From the NCBI RefSeq assembly GCF_007096635.1, contig NZ_VKAA01000004.1, positions 267,562-331,561 on the forward strand: a stretch of DNA of 64,000 bases. The letters are read 5' to 3'. This DNA comes from Mycolicibacterium sp. 018/SC-01/001. GTDB lineage: Bacteria; Actinomycetota; Actinomycetes; Mycobacteriales; Mycobacteriaceae. Each line of letters begins with the position of its first letter. The first letter of the stretch is position 1. Of the stretch, positions 34,878-44,581 are shown in pieces. The notes under the pieces were generated by a model. The model worked only from the letters and a program-made list of their open reading frames with translations, was not told where the DNA came from and searched no databases. The position numbers and the translations under genes were made by a program.

Positions 34878-35530
34878 CGGATGGCCTTCATGAAGTCCAG
34901 CGCCGCGATCGCACTGCCGCGCATCGAGCCGCTCACCTTCGAGGTGCCTCCGGTGCGGGGTCCGTAGGCCACGTCGCGCTCGACGACGGTCCACCCGGAC
35001 TGCGCGGCACGTACCAACAGCTCGAGGGGATAGCCGGAGCGCCGGTCGGTGATCCCGAGATCCAGCAGCGCGTCGCGGCGGGTGACCCGCATCGGCGCGA
35101 TGTCGTGGACCGGCAGGCCGTACCGGCGCCGCAGTCGCCAGCACACTGCCGCGGTACCCAGGCGCGCGTGCCACGGCCAGGACAGCCCCGGCGTGGCGCG
35201 GCGCCGGCCGATCGCCATGTCGGCGCCCCGCTCGACGTCGTCGACCAGGGCGGGAAGATCCTGTGGGTCCAGCGAACCGTCACCGTCGAGAACCGCGACG
35301 AGCGGCGTCTCGGTCGCCTCCACGCCCGCGTGCACGGCCGCGCCGTACCCCGGCGTCGTCTCGGCAACGACCCTGGCACCGCACCGGCGGGCCACGAGAT
35401 TGGTCCCGTCGGTGCTGTTGTTGTCCACCACCACAACGCGGTACCCCTGCGGGATCGCCGCCAACACCCCCGGCAGTGACTCGGCCTCGTTGAGGCACGG
35501 CAGCACCACCGTGACGGGACAGTCGGGCAT
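34874..35530 (-). CDS. family 2 glycosyltransferase (Rv0539-like, polyprenyl-phosphate sugar synthase type)
   Basis: 218 residues with VVLPCLNEAESLPGVL, VVVDNNSTDGT near residue 35, and the metal-binding DGDGSLDP near residue 85, the GT2 catalytic region of dolichyl-phosphate mannose/glucose synthases. It matches Rv0539, annotated as a dolichyl-phosphate sugar synthase (recall). It lacks the C-terminal membrane helices of full-length GtrB types. It is the first gene of the five-gene minus-strand operon and divergent from the response regulator (102 bases). Confidence 0.88.
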   Translation of the reverse strand: MPDCPVTVVLPCLNEAESLPGVLAAIPQGYRVVVVDNNSTDGTNLVARRCGARVVAETTPGYGAAVHAGVEATETPLVAVLDGDGSLDPQDLPALVDDVERGADMAIGRRRATPGLSWPWHARLGTAAVCWRLRRRYGLPVHDIAPMRVTRRDALLDLGITDRRSGYPLELLVRAAQSGWTVVERDVAYGPRTGGTSKVSGSMRGSAIAALDFMKAIR

Positions 35531-35632
35531 AGCTGGCAACGGTAGGCGAGCCGGGCGGGGAGCGCGACTTGCAAGGCTGACGAATCCATGACATAGGTGC
35601 TGGTCGTGGCGGTGTGCGGCTAACCTCTGGGG

Positions 35633-36349
35633 GTGACCCGTGTGTTGATCGCCGACGACGACGACGTCGTCCGCGATGTCGTGCGCCGCTATCTGGAGCG
35701 CGACGGGCTCGATGTGTCCACCGCGCACGACGGCACCGAGGCGCTGCGCCTGCTCGGCTCGCAGCGCATCGACGTGGCGGTGCTCGACGTGATGATGCCC
35801 GGCCCCGATGGCCTGTCTCTGTGCCGTAACCTGCGCAAACGCGGCGGCTACGCGGTGCCGGTGATCCTGCTGACCGCGCTCGGCGAAGAGGACGACCGCA
35901 TCGCCGGACTCGAAGCCGGCGCCGATGATTACCTGACCAAACCGTTCAGTCCGCGCGAGCTGGCGCTGCGGGTGCGCTCGGTGCTGCGCCGCGCCCCCGC
36001 CGCCCCCGGCGTGCTGCCGTTGGAGCTGCGGTCGGGCGACCTGACGGTGTCCACGGCGTCACGCACCGTCAGCTCGGCCGGCAAACCCGTCAGCCTCACC
36101 AACCGCGAATTCGACCTGCTGCTGTTCTTCCTCACCCACACCGACACCGTCTTCACCCGCGAGGATCTTCTCAAGCAGGTGTGGCACTGGGATTTCGGTG
36201 ATCTGTCGACGGTGACCGTGCACGTCAAACGGCTGCGGTCCAAGCTCGGCGACCGGCACCGGGTGCAGACGGTGTGGGGCCGCGGCTACATGTGGTCCTC
36301 CGAAGGTTCCGACGAGCCGAGCGCCGGACAGCCGGATGCCGACGACTGA
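35633..36349 (+). CDS. OmpR-type response regulator
   Basis: 238 residues. Receiver domain with phospho-acceptor Asp52 (VLDVMMPGPDG), acidic pocket ADDDD at 7-11 and Lys103 in DYLTKPFSP. The C-terminal winged helix contains SLTNREFDLLLFF and VTVHVKRLRSKLGD...VWGRGY, typical of OmpR/PhoB DNA binding. GTG 35633 is preceded by a GGGG run. It overlaps the histidine kinase gene by 14 bases. The regulated genes are not known; the divergent sugar-transfer operon is an obvious candidate. Confidence 0.93.
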   Translation: MTRVLIADDDDVVRDVVRRYLERDGLDVSTAHDGTEALRLLGSQRIDVAVLDVMMPGPDGLSLCRNLRKRGGYAVPVILLTALGEEDDRIAGLEAGADDYLTKPFSPRELALRVRSVLRRAPAAPGVLPLELRSGDLTVSTASRTVSSAGKPVSLTNREFDLLLFFLTHTDTVFTREDLLKQVWHWDFGDLSTVTVHVKRLRSKLGDRHRVQTVWGRGYMWSSEGSDEPSAGQPDADD

Positions 36350-37361
36350 ATTCTGGGAGATCGTCGGTTGGGCCCTGGCATGTTCGGTGCCGGTGGTCCT
36401 GGTCGGCGCCATGGTGATCCGGTTGGCCCGGACGTGGTCGTTGGCCGTCAGCATGGTGGTCCTGGTGCTGATCCCGGTGCTCGCGACGCTGGCCGGCGTC
36501 ATCGGTGCCAGCGGATTCATGATCACCGAGACGTTCGAACGCACCGCGACGGTGCTGGTGATCGTGTCGGTGGTGACCATCCCCGCCGCGGTGATGCTGG
36601 GCCGCTACCAGGCCAGACGCACGGTCTGGGAGGCCGAGATACGCGACTCCGAGCGCTCCGCCGAACACTCGCGGCGCCGTCTCGTCGCGTTCGTCAGCCA
36701 TGACCTGCGCACCCCGTTGGCCGGCATCCGCGCGGTGTCGGAAGCCATTGCCGACGGCGTCGTCCCCGATGACGAGGTGCGGGTGCATGCCAAACACATC
36801 GAGCACGAATCGGTGCGGCTGTCGGAGATGGTCGACGACCTGTTCGAGATGTCGAAGATCAACGCCGGCGCGCTGACGCCCTCGTTCGACAAGGTGGCAC
36901 TCGACGAGGTCGTCGACGACGTGCTGGCCGCGCATCGCATCGCGGCCGAACGCGCGGGCGTGCACCTGGCGGCGAACCTGCCCGAGGAGCCGGTGCGGGT
37001 GGTCGGCAGCGACCGGGCGCTGGTGCGGGTGCTGTCCAACCTCGTCGCCAATGCGATCGCGCACACGCCGGAGGGCGGCAGGGTGGAACTGGCGCTGGGC
37101 GCCGACGAGAACAGCGCGTGGGCGCGTGTCGACGACACCGGAGTCGGCATCGACGAGGCCGACCTGCCGCGGGTGTTCGACGTCGCCTATCGCGGCTCCA
37201 ACAGCCGGGTGCCGCGGCCCGACTCGTCGCTGCCGAGCGGTTCCGGGCTCGGGCTGGCGATCGCCGCCGGGCTGGTGCAGGCCCATCGCGGCACGCTGTC
37301 GGCGCACAACCTGCCGACGGGTGCGCGCTTCGAGGTCCGCCTGCCGCTGGCCGTCGACTGA
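36336..37361 (+). CDS. sensor histidine kinase
   Basis: 341 residues. Two or three N-terminal membrane helices (about 12-30, 38-58, 70-88) with almost no extracytoplasmic loop, then the dimerisation domain with His122 in FVSHDLRTPLAG, and an ATPase domain with N box NLVANAIAHTPEG, G1 DDTGVGID and G2 SGSGLGLAIA. The lack of a sizeable external domain suggests it senses a membrane or intramembrane signal. It is partnered with the overlapping response regulator. Confidence 0.93.
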   Translation: MPTTEFWEIVGWALACSVPVVLVGAMVIRLARTWSLAVSMVVLVLIPVLATLAGVIGASGFMITETFERTATVLVIVSVVTIPAAVMLGRYQARRTVWEAEIRDSERSAEHSRRRLVAFVSHDLRTPLAGIRAVSEAIADGVVPDDEVRVHAKHIEHESVRLSEMVDDLFEMSKINAGALTPSFDKVALDEVVDDVLAAHRIAAERAGVHLAANLPEEPVRVVGSDRALVRVLSNLVANAIAHTPEGGRVELALGADENSAWARVDDTGVGIDEADLPRVFDVAYRGSNSRVPRPDSSLPSGSGLGLAIAAGLVQAHRGTLSAHNLPTGARFEVRLPLAVD

Positions 37362-37371
37362 GCTTCGCGCC

Positions 37372-37434
37372 GCGCGGAATACCGTTCCGGGTTGCGATTT
37401 CTGGCCTGCAACAGCCCGGAACGATATTCCGCGG
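37372..37434. repeat. palindromic repeat, family C copy 1 (large hairpin)
   Basis: The left arm CGCGGAATACCGTTCCGGG pairs with the right arm CCCGGAACGATATTCCGCG with one mismatch; an inner TTGC/GCAA pair extends the stem. It lies in the 77-base gap between convergent genes, where it could be a bidirectional terminator. A half-copy occurs at 62321. Confidence 0.7.
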
Positions 37435-37438
37435 TAGG

Positions 37439-38557
37439 TCAGGCGGGCAGGGAGGTGCTGAGGCGATCCGCCGCGGCCAGGTAGTCCTCGATGAATTCGC
37501 GCACCACCTCGCGGGCCGGCTTCACCTTGTTCATCAGCCCGACGCCCTGCCCGACGAAATAGGTGGCCAGCGCCTGGGCGCCCTCATGCCCCTGCGCGGC
37601 GAGCACGTCGATGCGGCGGATCACCGGCTCGCACAGCATCGACTGCAACGGCAGCGGCAGCGGCTGGTGTCCCTCGGTGTTCGGCTGCCACGCATCGGTC
37701 CACTCACTCTTGAGCTGCCGCGACGGCTTGCCGGTCCGGCCCGCCGAGCGCACGGTGTCGCGCGACGACGCGGCCAGCATCTTGGCCACCGTGTGCGGCG
37801 CCGTCTCGGCCTCCTCCGTCGTCAACCACACCGACCCCGTCCACGCCCCGGCCGCACCCATCGCCACCATGCCGGCCATCTGCCTGCCGGTCACGATGCC
37901 GCCGGCCGCCAGCACGGGGACCGCGCCGTCGATGGCCTCCAAGACCTCGGGCACGACGACGAGCGTGCTCACCTCGCCGCAATGCCCGCCGGCCTCGGTG
38001 CCCTGCGCGACGATCAGATCCACGCCCGCGGCGACCTGCTTGACCGCGTGCTCCTTGGCCCCGACCAGCGCCGCGACCGGGATGCCACGCTCCTTGCCGG
38101 CCGCGATCATGTAGTCCGGCGGCACGCCGAGGGCGTTCGCGATCAGCTTCACCGGATGCGTCAGCGCCACGTCGAGCAATTCGGGGCCGGTGTTGCCCGA
38201 CAGCGACGAACCGCCCAGCCTCCGCTCGGGCTCGGGCTCGATGTCGTGCGCGCGCAGCAGATCGTCGACGAGGTCGCGGTAGCTCTGCGGAATCCGCGCG
38301 GCGAGGTCGGCGCCGGAGAGCTTCTCCCCCTTGCCCTCGAATTTCGCCGGCACGATGAGATCGACACCGTAGGGCTTGCCGCCGACCGCGTCGTCGATCC
38401 AGGCCAGCTCCCGATCCAGCTGCGACGGGCTGTACGCCGTCGCCCCCAGCACACCGAAGCCGCCGGCGTTGGTCACCGCGGCCACCACGTCCCGGCAGTG
38501 GCTGAACGCGAAGAGGGGGAAATCGATACCGAACTGGTCGCACAACGCTGAGCTCAT
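37439..38557 (-). CDS. nitronate monooxygenase / NAD(P)H-dependent flavin oxidoreductase
   Basis: 372 residues of the 2-nitropropane dioxygenase-like TIM-barrel family. FMN-binding features: DFPLFAFSHCRDVVAAVTNAGG near the N-terminus, QGTEAGGHCGEVSTL in the middle, and VLAAGGIVTGRQMA. It oxidises nitronates or may act as an NAD(P)H flavin oxidoreductase. ATG 38557 is used; the frame runs 12 codons further. Neither neighbour suggests its substrate. Confidence 0.88.
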   Translation of the reverse strand: MSSALCDQFGIDFPLFAFSHCRDVVAAVTNAGGFGVLGATAYSPSQLDRELAWIDDAVGGKPYGVDLIVPAKFEGKGEKLSGADLAARIPQSYRDLVDDLLRAHDIEPEPERRLGGSSLSGNTGPELLDVALTHPVKLIANALGVPPDYMIAAGKERGIPVAALVGAKEHAVKQVAAGVDLIVAQGTEAGGHCGEVSTLVVVPEVLEAIDGAVPVLAAGGIVTGRQMAGMVAMGAAGAWTGSVWLTTEEAETAPHTVAKMLAASSRDTVRSAGRTGKPSRQLKSEWTDAWQPNTEGHQPLPLPLQSMLCEPVIRRIDVLAAQGHEGAQALATYFVGQGVGLMNKVKPAREVVREFIEDYLAAADRLSTSLPA

Positions 38558-38585
38558 GCGCCCAGTTTGACACGTGTCGAGATCG

Positions 38586-39620
38586 CTAGACACCCCTCAG
38601 CGGTGCCGTCGCGAACTCCGCCAGACCGTCGGCCGGGGTGATCGCGGCGCGGAAGTCCAGGACGCGCGCCGCCTTCGCGGGATCGGCGACGATGTGGCGC
38701 ACGTCGCCGCTGCGGTACTGCCCCGTCACGACGGGCGTCACGTCACCGCGCGCAGCGCACAACTCGGTGGCCACGTCCAGGATCGAGATGGGCCGGCCCG
38801 AGCACACGTTGAACGCCTCGAACCCGTCCAGGCCGGCCTGCACCGACGCCACGTTCGCGGCCGCGACGTCGTCGACGTGCACGAAGTCCCGCATCTGACC
38901 GCCGTCCTCGAAAACCCTGGGCGCATCGCCCTTTTCGAGTGATGACCGGAAGATCGCGGCGACGCCGGAATACGGGGTGTCGCGCGGCATACCCGGCCCG
39001 TACACGTTGTGATAGCGCAGCGCCACGACCGACCCGCCCGTCGACTCGTGCCATGCCAGCGCATAGTGCTCCTGCGCCACCTTGCTCGCCGCGTACAGGC
39101 TGCGCGGACGCAGCGGGGCATCCTCGTCGACCAGCGCCCAGCTCACCCGCTCGCCTCCGACCGGGCACGTGTGGTCGAACTCCCCGGCGTCGAGATCCTC
39201 GCGCCGCCGCGGCAGCGGCTCGACATCACCGTGCTGCGGGCAGACGAACCGGCCCTGGCCGTAGACCACCATCGACGACGCGAAAACCAGACGCCGGCAG
39301 TCCGCCTCGTACATCTGCGCGAGCAGCACCGCCGTGCCCAGGTCGTTGTGCGAGGCGTAGGACGGTGCATCGGCGGCGTTCACCCCGGCCCCGACCACCG
39401 CGGCCTGATGACACACGACGTCGACACCGTCGAGGACCCGCGCGACCGCTGCGGCGTCCCGCACGTCGACGTGCTGCACCCCGGGGGGCAACTCGGCGCC
39501 GTCGCCGTGTGCGGCAGGCAGCATGACGTCGACCGCGACGACGTCGTGCCCGGCGCTTTCGAGCTGTGCCCGGATGCGCGTACCGATGAACCCGGCCGCG
39601 CCGGTCAGCAGCACCCTCAC
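38586..39620 (-). CDS. galE3: NAD-dependent sugar epimerase/dehydratase (GalE3-like)
   Basis: 344-residue extended SDR: VLLTGAAGFIGTRI (NAD-binding GxxGxxG) at the N-terminus, the catalytic Ser region in VFASSMVVYGQ, and the YAASKVAQE Tyr/Lys pair. It matches Rv0536 (galE3) in neighbours and length. GTG 39620 overlaps the MTA phosphorylase stop by four bases (GTGA), so the two are translationally coupled although unrelated in chemistry. It probably acts on a UDP- or GDP-sugar for envelope synthesis. Confidence 0.88.
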   Translation of the reverse strand: MRVLLTGAAGFIGTRIRAQLESAGHDVVAVDVMLPAAHGDGAELPPGVQHVDVRDAAAVARVLDGVDVVCHQAAVVGAGVNAADAPSYASHNDLGTAVLLAQMYEADCRRLVFASSMVVYGQGRFVCPQHGDVEPLPRRREDLDAGEFDHTCPVGGERVSWALVDEDAPLRPRSLYAASKVAQEHYALAWHESTGGSVVALRYHNVYGPGMPRDTPYSGVAAIFRSSLEKGDAPRVFEDGGQMRDFVHVDDVAAANVASVQAGLDGFEAFNVCSGRPISILDVATELCAARGDVTPVVTGQYRSGDVRHIVADPAKAARVLDFRAAITPADGLAEFATAPLRGV

Positions 39621-40393
39621 GGCAGGTCGAACGGCAGCGTGACGCCGGTGTGCGGCAGGCAGTGGGTGCAGGTGCGCTCGGCGGCGACGTTCGCGATCGC
39701 CTCGTGCACCAGCTGTTTGAACGGCACCAGATTGCGCTCGAATTCGGCGAACACGTCCACCGCCGTCACCCCATGCCCCGATTCGATGCCCGCATCCAGA
39801 TCGGTCACCAGAGCGATTGCCGCATAACACATCTCGAGTTCGCGGGCGAGCACAGCCTCCGGGTAGCCGGTCATGTTGACCAACCGGAAACCCTGACCTG
39901 CGAACCACCGACTCTCCGCCCGCGTGGAAAAGCGTGGCCCCTGGATCACGACCATCGTGCCGCCGTCGACGACGTCGGGCAGCTCGGTCACCGCGGCGCG
40001 CAGCGTCGGGCAGTACGGATCGGCGAACCCGACGTGGATGCCGCCGGAATCGAAGTACGTGTCTTTGCGCGCCGACGTGCGGTCGACGAGTTGATCGGGC
40101 ACCACCATCGCACCGGGCCCCAACGCAGGATCGAGACTGCCCACCGCACACGGGCCGAAGATGCGCCGGACTCCCAATGCACGCAACGCCCACATGTTGG
40201 CCCGGTAGGGCACGGTGTGTGGCGAGAACTCGTGATTCGTGCCGTGGCGCGGCAGGAAGGCGACCTCGTGGTCGCCGACCGTTCCGACCGTGATCGCTGC
40301 ACTGGGTGCGCCGTAGGGGGTGTCCAGATTGACGGTCCGCGCGTCGGGACCGAAGAACGAATAGAACCCGCTGCCGCCGATCACTCCCAGCAC
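39617..40393 (-). CDS. S-methyl-5'-thioadenosine phosphorylase
   Basis: 258 residues. MTAP/PNP family: GVIGGSGFYSF at the N-terminus, phosphate-binding LPRHGTNHEFSPH near residue 48, GPRFSTRAESRWF, and NMTGYPEAVLARELEM carrying the substrate-binding Asn/Glu. It cleaves MTA, a by-product of polyamine and SAM metabolism, to adenine and methylthioribose-phosphate. It corresponds to Rv0535 (annotated pnp, an MTA phosphorylase). It leads a two-gene unit with the epimerase. Confidence 0.92.
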   Translation of the reverse strand: MLGVIGGSGFYSFFGPDARTVNLDTPYGAPSAAITVGTVGDHEVAFLPRHGTNHEFSPHTVPYRANMWALRALGVRRIFGPCAVGSLDPALGPGAMVVPDQLVDRTSARKDTYFDSGGIHVGFADPYCPTLRAAVTELPDVVDGGTMVVIQGPRFSTRAESRWFAGQGFRLVNMTGYPEAVLARELEMCYAAIALVTDLDAGIESGHGVTAVDVFAEFERNLVPFKQLVHEAIANVAAERTCTHCLPHTGVTLPFDLP

Positions 40394-40530
40394 TCACCAC
40401 TCCTCACGTCGACGGACACTGGGGCCCATTGTGGTGCATCGCTGCGACCCGTCGTCCATGACGTTGCTGTGACGTCCGGGGGCCGGCCGGTGGGACGCAC
40501 GTCGCAAGCGTGCAGTCTGACCGCAACGCT

Positions 40531-43500
40531 ATGCGGCCCACCATGTCGAGACCCCGGAGCTGGATCGCCGTCCTCGTCGGCATCGCCGGGGTGGTGAGCG
40601 CCCTCGCTCTCCCGTTCGCCCCCGTCGTCGCGCAGACGACGACCCTCACCTGGCCCGCCCCGGGCAGGCCGGCGGTGTCGAGCACGGTGCTGACCGTGCC
40701 CTATCGCCCGCTGAACCTCACGGCCTCGCTGCCGTGTCCGGTGTTGCGGGCAGCTGCCGCGCAGACGGGACCGGTCACGGTCCTGAGCACAGGCGACGGC
40801 GGGCTGACGGTGACCGGCAGCCCCGGCAGCGTCCTGCTCCGGACCGGCGAGGAGTCCGAGACGATCACGGTTCCCCCGGCCCCGGCGGACTGCCGGGTCA
40901 CCGTCGAGGCGGGACCGTCGGGACTCTCGGTGGTACACGTCGACGGGCACGTCATCCACCTCGGCGAACAGCCGGTACCGGAGGTGTTCGAGCTGCGCAC
41001 CGACCTGGATCCCACCAGCACGCTCGGACTGTCGGTGACGGCGGTGATCGGTGGCCCGTTCGGCACGACTCCGACGACGGCGAAGGCGGTGCTCGTTGCC
41101 GTGCAGCTGCTGTGCGCCGCTGCAGCGCTGCTGCTGCTGCTGAGTGGACGTCTCCGGCGGCCCCGTCTTCGCCGGAGCCGGCTGTGGTGGATCGACGCCG
41201 CGGTGATCGCGATCCTGTGCGGGTGGGCCGTCATCGGCCCGCTCGCCGTCGACGACGGCTGGGCCACGACGATCGCCCGGACCATCGCCGCGACCGGCGA
41301 CCCCGGAAACTACTACCGCTGGTGGAACGCAGCCGAAGTCCCGTTCGCGCTCAGTGAGGAGCTGCTCGCCCCGCTGACGCGGATCAGCCTCGCCCCGCTG
41401 TGGCTGCGCGTCCCCAGCACCCTGCTCGCGATCGCCACGTGGTTCGCGCTCAGTCGCGGCGTACTCGGCGCGGCCCTGCCACGGCACACCGGCCGCGTGC
41501 GAGTGCTCGCCGCGCTCTGCCTGCTCGTCACCTGGCTGCCGTTCAACCTCGGCACACGCCCCGAATCCTTCGTGGCGCTCGGCGTCACCGCGGCACTCGC
41601 GCTGGCCTGGCGAACATGCGGACCGGCGGGGCTCGGCCTGCTGGCACTCGCCGTCGCGCTGACCGTGCCGATCAGCCCCACCGGCGTGCTCGTCGCCGCC
41701 CCGATCCTGGTCTTCGCCGACCGCCTGCGGGCCGCCGCGCGCGCCCAACCGACTGCAGCTCGCGGCTGTGCTCGCATCCGTGTGCTGCGTCGGCGCCGTC
41801 ACGCTCACCGTGATCTTCGCCGACCAGACCTGGGACGCGCTGGTCACAGCCACGCACTGGCACAACACATTCGGGCCGTCACTGCCGTGGTACGAGGAGC
41901 CGACGCGCTACCGCTATCTCCTGCAGGCCGACCAGCAGGGCAGCATGGCCAAGCGGCTCCCGATCCTCGTCATGATCGCGCTGCTACCGATTGCCGCCAC
42001 GGCGGCTCTGCTGCGCCGCGACCGCTTGGGTGCGGCCGCGCTGCGCCTGACGGCGGTCGTGGTGGTCATGCTGGCGCTGTTCGCGACCGGCCCGTCGAAG
42101 TGGTCGTATCACTTCGGGGCCGGGGCCGGGGTGTTCGCCGCGTTCCTCACGGTGACGACCGTGCTGGTGGCGCGACGGGCCCGCAGTGCCGACCGCGTGC
42201 TCGCCGGGGCCGGTGCGATCGGCGCCGCGCTGCTGGTCGCGGCCACGGCGCTGGCGTTCGCCGGCCCGTCCGCGTGGTGGCTGCCCGCGCTCTACGACGT
42301 GCCGTGGGCGTCGTCGCCGATACGCCCCGCGGGCGTGCCCCTGGACAACCCGATGGTGTGGGCCGCGCTTCTCGCGGCGGGCGCAGTGCCACTCCTCGTC
42401 GTCCCCCACGCGCGGCCCGCAGCCCTGTTTGCCGCGGCGCCGGCGGTACTCGCCGTGGTGTCGTTCGGCACCGTGGTGGTCCTGCTGCTCGGCTCCTTCG
42501 CCGCAGCTCCCCTTAGGCGGTCGACGGGGTCGCTGGCAATGGTCAACCTGCACCGGCTCGCCTCCACGCGCGTGTGCGGACTGGCCGACGACATCGAGCT
42601 GCTGCCGGACGGCGAAGTGTTGGCGGCGACCGAATCGGCCTCTCGCTCAGACGGTTTCGTCGCCGGCGGGGGTTACGTTCCCGGCGCACCGCCCCCTGAT
42701 CCGCCAGGAACCGGTACGTCGACCTATCTGTGGGGCAGCCGCTCTCCGGGCCCGTCGGCCACGGGTGCGATCACCACCGGGTGGTTCTCCCTGCCATCGC
42801 TGACCCCGAATCTCGGCGTGGCCCTGTCGGTGTCGGGACGCACCTCCGGCGGCAACTCATTGACCCTGGAGTTCGGGCGGGCCGACGGCAGCGCCGTCAC
42901 GATCCTGGGCAGCAGCGCACCGGTCGATCGGCCCGCCTCCGACGAAGTGGCGACGCAACCGCTCTGGCGTTCGATCGGTGTCGACGCCGCCGAGGTGCCT
43001 GCAGGCGCGGACCGGGTCCGGGTGCACGCGGTGGACGGCCGGACCGATGAGCAGGGCTGGCTGGCGTTCACCGGGCCGCGGCTGCGCTCGACGATCCCGC
43101 TCACTGCGTTCCTGGCCGCCAACGGTCCCGTCCTGATCAGCTGGCCGCAGTCGTTCCTGTTCCCCTGCGTGCACAACATCGCGCAGGTCTCCGGCGGTCT
43201 GGCAGAGACGCCCCGAACGGTGATCGAATCTCCGCGCCCGTGGCTCACCGAAGACCGTGACCCCGCCGTCGGCGGGACCTTCGCCGGCCTGACCGGGTCC
43301 GCGGTGCTGGGCGAGATCCCCAGCCGGGTGATCGGACACCCCGACCTCGACTGGGGCACGGTGCGCGTCGTCGACACCCGCTTCGAACGAGACTCGTATG
43401 CGCGCAACACCACTCGCACGACGGTCCGGGGTGTCGGCGCTACCGGACGCCGTCCTCGTCGTCGGTGTCCAGGTGCTGCGCCGCGGCGCGCCGCGCGCCG

Positions 43501-43570
43501 TCCCGGATCTCGAAGACGTCCGTGGCGAATCCGCCGATGGCATTGGCCACGTCGCGAACCGCGGTGGTGA
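40531..43570 (+). pseudogene. Emb-type arabinosyltransferase paralogue, frameshifted
   Basis: Two frames together make an EmbA/B/C-like protein of about 1,000 residues. The first (to about 41740) has an N-terminal helix, a beta domain and then DDGWATTIARTIAATGDPGN with the DD motif and GT-C helices. The second, one frame over, continues at PNRLQLAAVLAS and runs through KWSYHFGAGAGVFAAF to a C-terminal carbohydrate-binding-like domain. The change falls at or just after a CGCGCGCG run near 41737-41745: a one-base gain or two-base loss. Sequencing error and real inactivation are equally possible. The far end overlaps the small gene at 43440, so the original stop may have been near 43430. Confidence 0.75.
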
Positions 43571-43667
43571 TGATCGACGCGACCTCGCCGACCGCCGTCG
43601 CGCCCGCCCCGACGATCTCCTGCACCACGTCCTTGCTGATCTCGCCCTTGCTGAGTCGGTCGTCCAT
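43440..43667 (-). CDS. 75-residue conserved hypothetical protein next to menA
   Basis: Small helical protein: [20 protein letters not shown], an Ala/Val-rich middle ([20 protein letters not shown]) that could lie on a membrane surface, and an acidic tail. ATG 43667 is chosen within a longer frame, because the upstream part is Cys/Arg-rich shadow sequence. It is divergent from menA (41 bases) and runs into the Emb paralogue 3' end. Function unknown. Confidence 0.65.
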   Translation of the reverse strand: MDDRLSKGEISKDVVQEIVGAGATAVGEVASIITTAVRDVANAIGGFATDVFEIRDGARRAAAQHLDTDDEDGVR

Positions 43668-43708
43668 GCGCTCAGTCTGCCACGGGGGGCACCTGCAAGA
43701 CTGACGTC

Positions 43709-44581
43709 GTGGCGACATTCGGGCAATGGGTGGAAGGGGCGCGGCCACGCACGCTGCCCAACGCCGTGGCACCCGTGATCGCGGGCACCGGCGCCGCCGC
43801 GTGGCTCGACGCCGCGTCGTGGTGGAAAGCGTTGCTGGCGTTGCTCGTTGCGGTCGGGATGATCGTCGGCGTCAACTACGCCAACGACTACTCCGACGGC
43901 ATCCGCGGCACCGACGACGTGCGCGCCGGCCCACTGCGACTGGTCGGCTCGAAGCTCGCGGCACCGCGGGCAGTGCTGATCGCCGCGGTGGTGAGCCTCG
44001 CGGTCGGCGCGATCGCGGGGCTGGTGCTCGCGTGGTTCTCCGCACCGTGGCTGATCGCGGTCGGAGCTGCGTGCATCGCCGGCGCGTGGCTCTACACCGG
44101 CGGCTCCAAGCCCTACGGGTACCTCGGCTTCGGCGAGATCGCGGTTTTCGTCTTCTTCGGGCTGGTCGCCGTGCTCGGCACCCAGTTCACGCAGGCGCTA
44201 CGCATCGACGGGGTGGGCGTGGCGGCGGCCGTCGCGATGGGATGCCTGTCGTCAGCGGTGCTGGTGGCCAACAATCTGCGCGACATCCCGACCGACGCGC
44301 AGACCGGCAAGATCACCCTCGCCGTCCGACTCGGCGACGCGCGGACCCGGACGCTGTATCAGGCCCTGCTGATGGTGTGGGTCCTGCTCACGCTGGTGCT
44401 GTGCGTCATCGCGACGCCGGCCTGCGGTGCCGGCTATCTCGCGACGCCGCTGGCCGTACGGGCCTCCCGGCCGGTGCGGGCCGGTCTCGGCGGCCGCGAG
44501 CTGATCCCCGTGCTGCGCGACACGGGCCTCACGATGCTGGTGTGGTCGGTGGCGGTGGCCGTCGCCCTGGCCGTGGGGTGA
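43709..44581 (+). CDS. menA: 1,4-dihydroxy-2-naphthoate polyprenyltransferase
   Basis: MenA attaches the polyprenyl side chain to DHNA in the membrane, giving demethylmenaquinone. The 290-residue UbiA-family protein has about eight helices and the two aspartate-rich motifs: [15 protein letters not shown] near residue 53 and [14 protein letters not shown] near residue 190. The start is GTG 43709. It matches Rv0534c. Its 3' end overlaps the Clp-N gene tail-to-tail by 53 bases. Confidence 0.96.
   Translation: MATFGQWVEGARPRTLPNAVAPVIAGTGAAAWLDAASWWKALLALLVAVGMIVGVNYANDYSDGIRGTDDVRAGPLRLVGSKLAAPRAVLIAAVVSLAVGAIAGLVLAWFSAPWLIAVGAACIAGAWLYTGGSKPYGYLGFGEIAVFVFFGLVAVLGTQFTQALRIDGVGVAAAVAMGCLSSAVLVANNLRDIPTDAQTGKITLAVRLGDARTRTLYQALLMVWVLLTLVLCVIATPACGAGYLATPLAVRASRPVRAGLGGRELIPVLRDTGLTMLVWSVAVAVALAVG

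Noticed and set aside
37118..38551. Long plus-strand frame (477 codons)
   Set aside because: Antisense shadow of the nitronate monooxygenase gene; low-complexity Arg-rich product typical of high-GC DNA.
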